Positions 6,474-8,559 of a DNA stretch of 8,559 nucleotides are shown in pieces. The position numbers and the translations under genes were made by a program. The stretch's first letter is position 1. Every line of letters starts with the position of its first letter. Source of the stretch: JBCDIQ01 sp039024295 (GTDB taxonomy: Bacteria > Bacteroidota > Bacteroidia > J057). Under the pieces are notes generated by a model. The model made no database searches, was not told the DNA's origin, and was given only the letters and a program-made list of their open reading frames with translations. The stretch lies in the NCBI GenBank assembly GCA_039024295.1, contig JBCDIQ010000262.1:1-8559 (forward strand). Direction: 5' to 3'.

Positions 6474-8559
6474 TTATTCTGCTGATTGCTCCACCTTTTG
6501 AGGCGCGGGCTGTTGTTGATTAGCTCGTGGCAAAACCACAAAGAAGGTCGTGCCTACGCCTAATTCGCTCTGGAACGTAATCGTTCCCTGAGATTGCTCG
6601 ATGATCCTCCTTACAATGGCCAGTCCTAATCCCATTCCAGAATTCTTGGTTGAGAAATTTGGCTCAAATGCTCTTTGCTGAACTTCTTCGGGCATCCCTT
6701 TACCGTTATCCTGGATGGTCACAGTTGCGGAGTCAGCGTCAACTGCCATCTCAAGATGAATCTTTCCATCCGCTTGCTCAATTGCTTGGATGGCATTTTT
6801 TACCACATTACCGATCGCACGTGCCAATTGTTCCCGGTCTGCATATATCATAAAATCTTCATCGGGTATACTTCCCTCTAGCACGACCCCTTCAGTTTGG
6901 ACGTAAAGGTCCATTACCCCGTACAAAATTTCGTTGAGAGAGGCATATTCCTTTTGAGGTTCCGGCATTTTAGCAAACTGCGAGAAGGAGTTGGCAATAC
7001 TTACCATCGATTCAATCTGGAATAACAACGTCTTCATCACCTTTGGAAATAAGGTTTCCAACTTGGGAGACTGGGTATTCCAGGCCCGGGTCAAATGCTG
7101 AATGCCCAACTTCATGGGGGTAAGCGGATTCTTAATCTCGTGGGCAACTTGTCGCGCCATCTGCCGCCAGGCCAGCTCCCGTTGGGTCTGCTTCAGGCGC
7201 TCCTCACTTTCAGAGAGCTTGCCTACCATCTGGTTGTAAGAGGAGACAATTTCACCAATTTCATCTCGGGAAATGTACTCAATGGGTTTGTTCACCTCTC
7301 CCAGCTGGGTCTCGCCCAGGCGGTCACGAATGATACCCAGCGGCTTGGTGATCGCATTGGATACGGCAACAGCCACAATCCCAATGATCAAAAATGCCAA
7401 CAGATAGATGTTTGCCAAGTAAGCAAGGAGCCTTAATACCTGACGCTTTACTTCATCTTGTTTGGTAAGAAAGGATACGTGGACATATCCAATTGGCCGG
7501 TTATCATTCCCAACAATTGCTTGATAACCAGCAAAAAACTGCAAGTTGCCAACCCTTTCTCGTTGCATAAGGTGAGAGGAAGTACCATTTTGCATAGAAC
7601 GGAAAGACCGCTCATTCATCAGACCAGAATTAATGCCATATTTCATGATCAATGGCTGGGTAGTGGCCATTAACTTCCCTGCCTTGCTAAAAACATTGAT
7701 GTCATTCCTTACGGTAGAACCTAGTTCTAATAACTGTTCTTCAAACTGCTTTTTGATGGCAATTTGCCCCAGTTTATCCTCTTCCATAAGCACGATATAC
7801 TGCTCCAGAATCCTGGTGATACGAGCTGTTTCGTTGAAGATTTCCTGCTCAGCTTCAGCAAAATAGCGATTCTGCAAAAAGGGATACAGGAACATGATGA
7901 TGCCAATTATCGGCATCAAACTTACCCCCAAAAGGGCAACCCGGATCTTACTTCGAATAGGCAATGCAGTAATAAAGGTGTTCACCCGGAATACCCTGAT
8001 TACGAGGGTTGGGAAAATCATGAAAGCTATTACAGCAAATGTGTAGAAGTAAAAAATGAAGGAGAAAGTGGTAAGAATGTCAAAAATCCGCCTTCTTGGA
8101 TATCGGACCACAATAAGTTGATCTCCATCGGTTGCCTCGGTGTATTCGATGTACTCTCCATTTACACGGAAATTAGCCCCTTTCTCTACCGTTCCAGTTT
8201 GAATGGGAAAGGAGCTTTTCCCCCGCTGGGTAAACAAGATTCGCTGTTTATAAATGGCATAGTCCATTCTTGAAAACAGCTTTTCTTCCTCCAAGGCTTC
8301 ATAGTTTAACAGCAGAGCTGGATAAATACTTCCAGCCTCAAATCGGGTAGAAGACAATTCAACCCAGAAATCCAGGTGGGAGACAGAATCGGTTACATCC
8401 AACTCCAAGCGCAACAGCCCCATATAGGTTTCACTGTACTTGTCATCATAGGTAGGCAGTTGGTACAACTTTTCAGGCACAACTGGTATCCCCCTGAATT
8501 TTAGGGGAATATCTGCCTTGGGACCCACGGCGGGCTCTTGCCCATAATATCGATCTACA
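6474..8559 (-). CDS. NtrY-like sensor histidine kinase, 5'-partial
   Basis: This is the C-terminal part of a large membrane histidine kinase of NtrY type. The frame runs open to the window edge: ten further codons precede a GTG at 8528, so that GTG is not the likely start and the N-terminus is missing. Counting the codon at 8526-8528 as residue 1, residues 1-147 are probably extracytoplasmic, a hydrophobic stretch lies at about 150-178, a second at 196-217, a likely extracytoplasmic sensor domain at 218-366, a third hydrophobic stretch at about 368-390, and a HAMP domain at 390-440. The kinase core has the NtrY-style H box H463-E-I-K-N-P-L-T-P, N box N574 to N578, G1 D607-N-G-K-G, F box F621-E-P-N-F and G2 G631-M-G-L-G-L. 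All expected catalytic residues are present. The last 14 residues are a Gln/Pro-rich tail. NtrY kinases usually signal to an NtrX-type regulator with an AAA+ domain; none is visible here. The stop codon lies 10 bp from the convergent deacetylase stop. The nitrogen-related role of classical NtrY should not be assumed in this phylum. Confidence 0.93.
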   Translation of the reverse strand, partial: VDRYYGQEPAVGPKADIPLKFRGIPVVPEKLYQLPTYDDKYSETYMGLLRLELDVTDSVSHLDFWVELSSTRFEAGSIYPALLLNYEALEEEKLFSRMDYAIYKQRILFTQRGKSSFPIQTGTVEKGANFRVNGEYIEYTEATDGDQLIVVRYPRRRIFDILTTFSFIFYFYTFAVIAFMIFPTLVIRVFRVNTFITALPIRSKIRVALLGVSLMPIIGIIMFLYPFLQNRYFAEAEQEIFNETARITRILEQYIVLMEEDKLGQIAIKKQFEEQLLELGSTVRNDINVFSKAGKLMATTQPLIMKYGINSGLMNERSFRSMQNGTSSHLMQRERVGNLQFFAGYQAIVGNDNRPIGYVHVSFLTKQDEVKRQVLRLLAYLANIYLLAFLIIGIVAVAVSNAITKPLGIIRDRLGETQLGEVNKPIEYISRDEIGEIVSSYNQMVGKLSESEERLKQTQRELAWRQMARQVAHEIKNPLTPMKLGIQHLTRAWNTQSPKLETLFPKVMKTLLFQIESMVSIANSFSQFAKMPEPQKEYASLNEILYGVMDLYVQTEGVVLEGSIPDEDFMIYADREQLARAIGNVVKNAIQAIEQADGKIHLEMAVDADSATVTIQDNGKGMPEEVQQRAFEPNFSTKNSGMGLGLAIVRRIIEQSQGTITFQSELGVGTTFFVVLPRANQQQPAPQKVEQSAE

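Noticed and set aside
7764..8273. 169-codon plus-strand open frame
   Set aside because: It lies wholly antisense to the NtrY-like kinase, has no recognisable domain, and is explained as a shadow of the real frame.
8526..8528. GTG as the start of the NtrY-like gene
   Set aside because: The frame continues without a stop for ten more codons to the window edge and the protein lacks an N-terminus typical of the family, so the gene is cut by the edge.
1..8559. CRISPR array, tRNA, rRNA, insertion sequence or defence genes
   Set aside because: No regularly spaced direct repeats, cloverleaf-like segments, rRNA motifs, transposase or nuclease motifs were found; the four repeat copies at the left edge are irregular in spacing and orientation.

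Overview
The window looks like chromosomal DNA of a Bacteroidota (Cytophagales/Saprospiria-like) bacterium. This rests on mid-range GC judged by eye, start codons without clear AGGAGG sites, two candidate promoters of the TTTG / TAnnTTTG type, and protein types common in that phylum (a large NtrY-like kinase, a long SGNH hydrolase with a GDSMIEGD block, and a small lipoprotein with weak GldH resemblance). The genus cannot be fixed from the sequence.

Layout, left to right. Positions 1-332 hold no gene. About 24-230 contains four related hairpin-forming repeat copies, two in each orientation. Three minus-strand genes follow: a 172-aa lipoprotein (333-851), a 492-aa membrane-anchored SGNH/GDSL hydrolase (975-2453) and a 921-aa two-TM sensor histidine kinase (2568-5333). 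A 161-bp divergent intergenic region (5334-5494) separates the kinase from a plus-strand class-IV-like histone deacetylase family amidohydrolase (5495-6463). Ten bases further on, and convergent with it, is the 3' end of an NtrY-like sensor histidine kinase (6474 to the right edge, open at its 5' end).

How the genes may work together. Both kinases have complete H, N and G boxes, but no response regulator is visible, so their outputs are unknown. The three leftmost genes share a strand with gaps of 114 and 123 bp, so read-through is possible, but the lipoprotein gene has its own promoter candidate. The hydrolase is probably an envelope O-acyl esterase. The deacetylase is probably a separate unit.

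I do not see a defence system, mobile element, CRISPR array, RNA gene or clearly new multi-gene system. The points most worth a second look are the long basic N-terminal extension and large sensor domain of the 921-aa kinase, a terminator-like hairpin with a T7 tract inside its coding sequence, the module inserted in the SGNH hydrolase, and the palindromic repeat cluster at the left edge.
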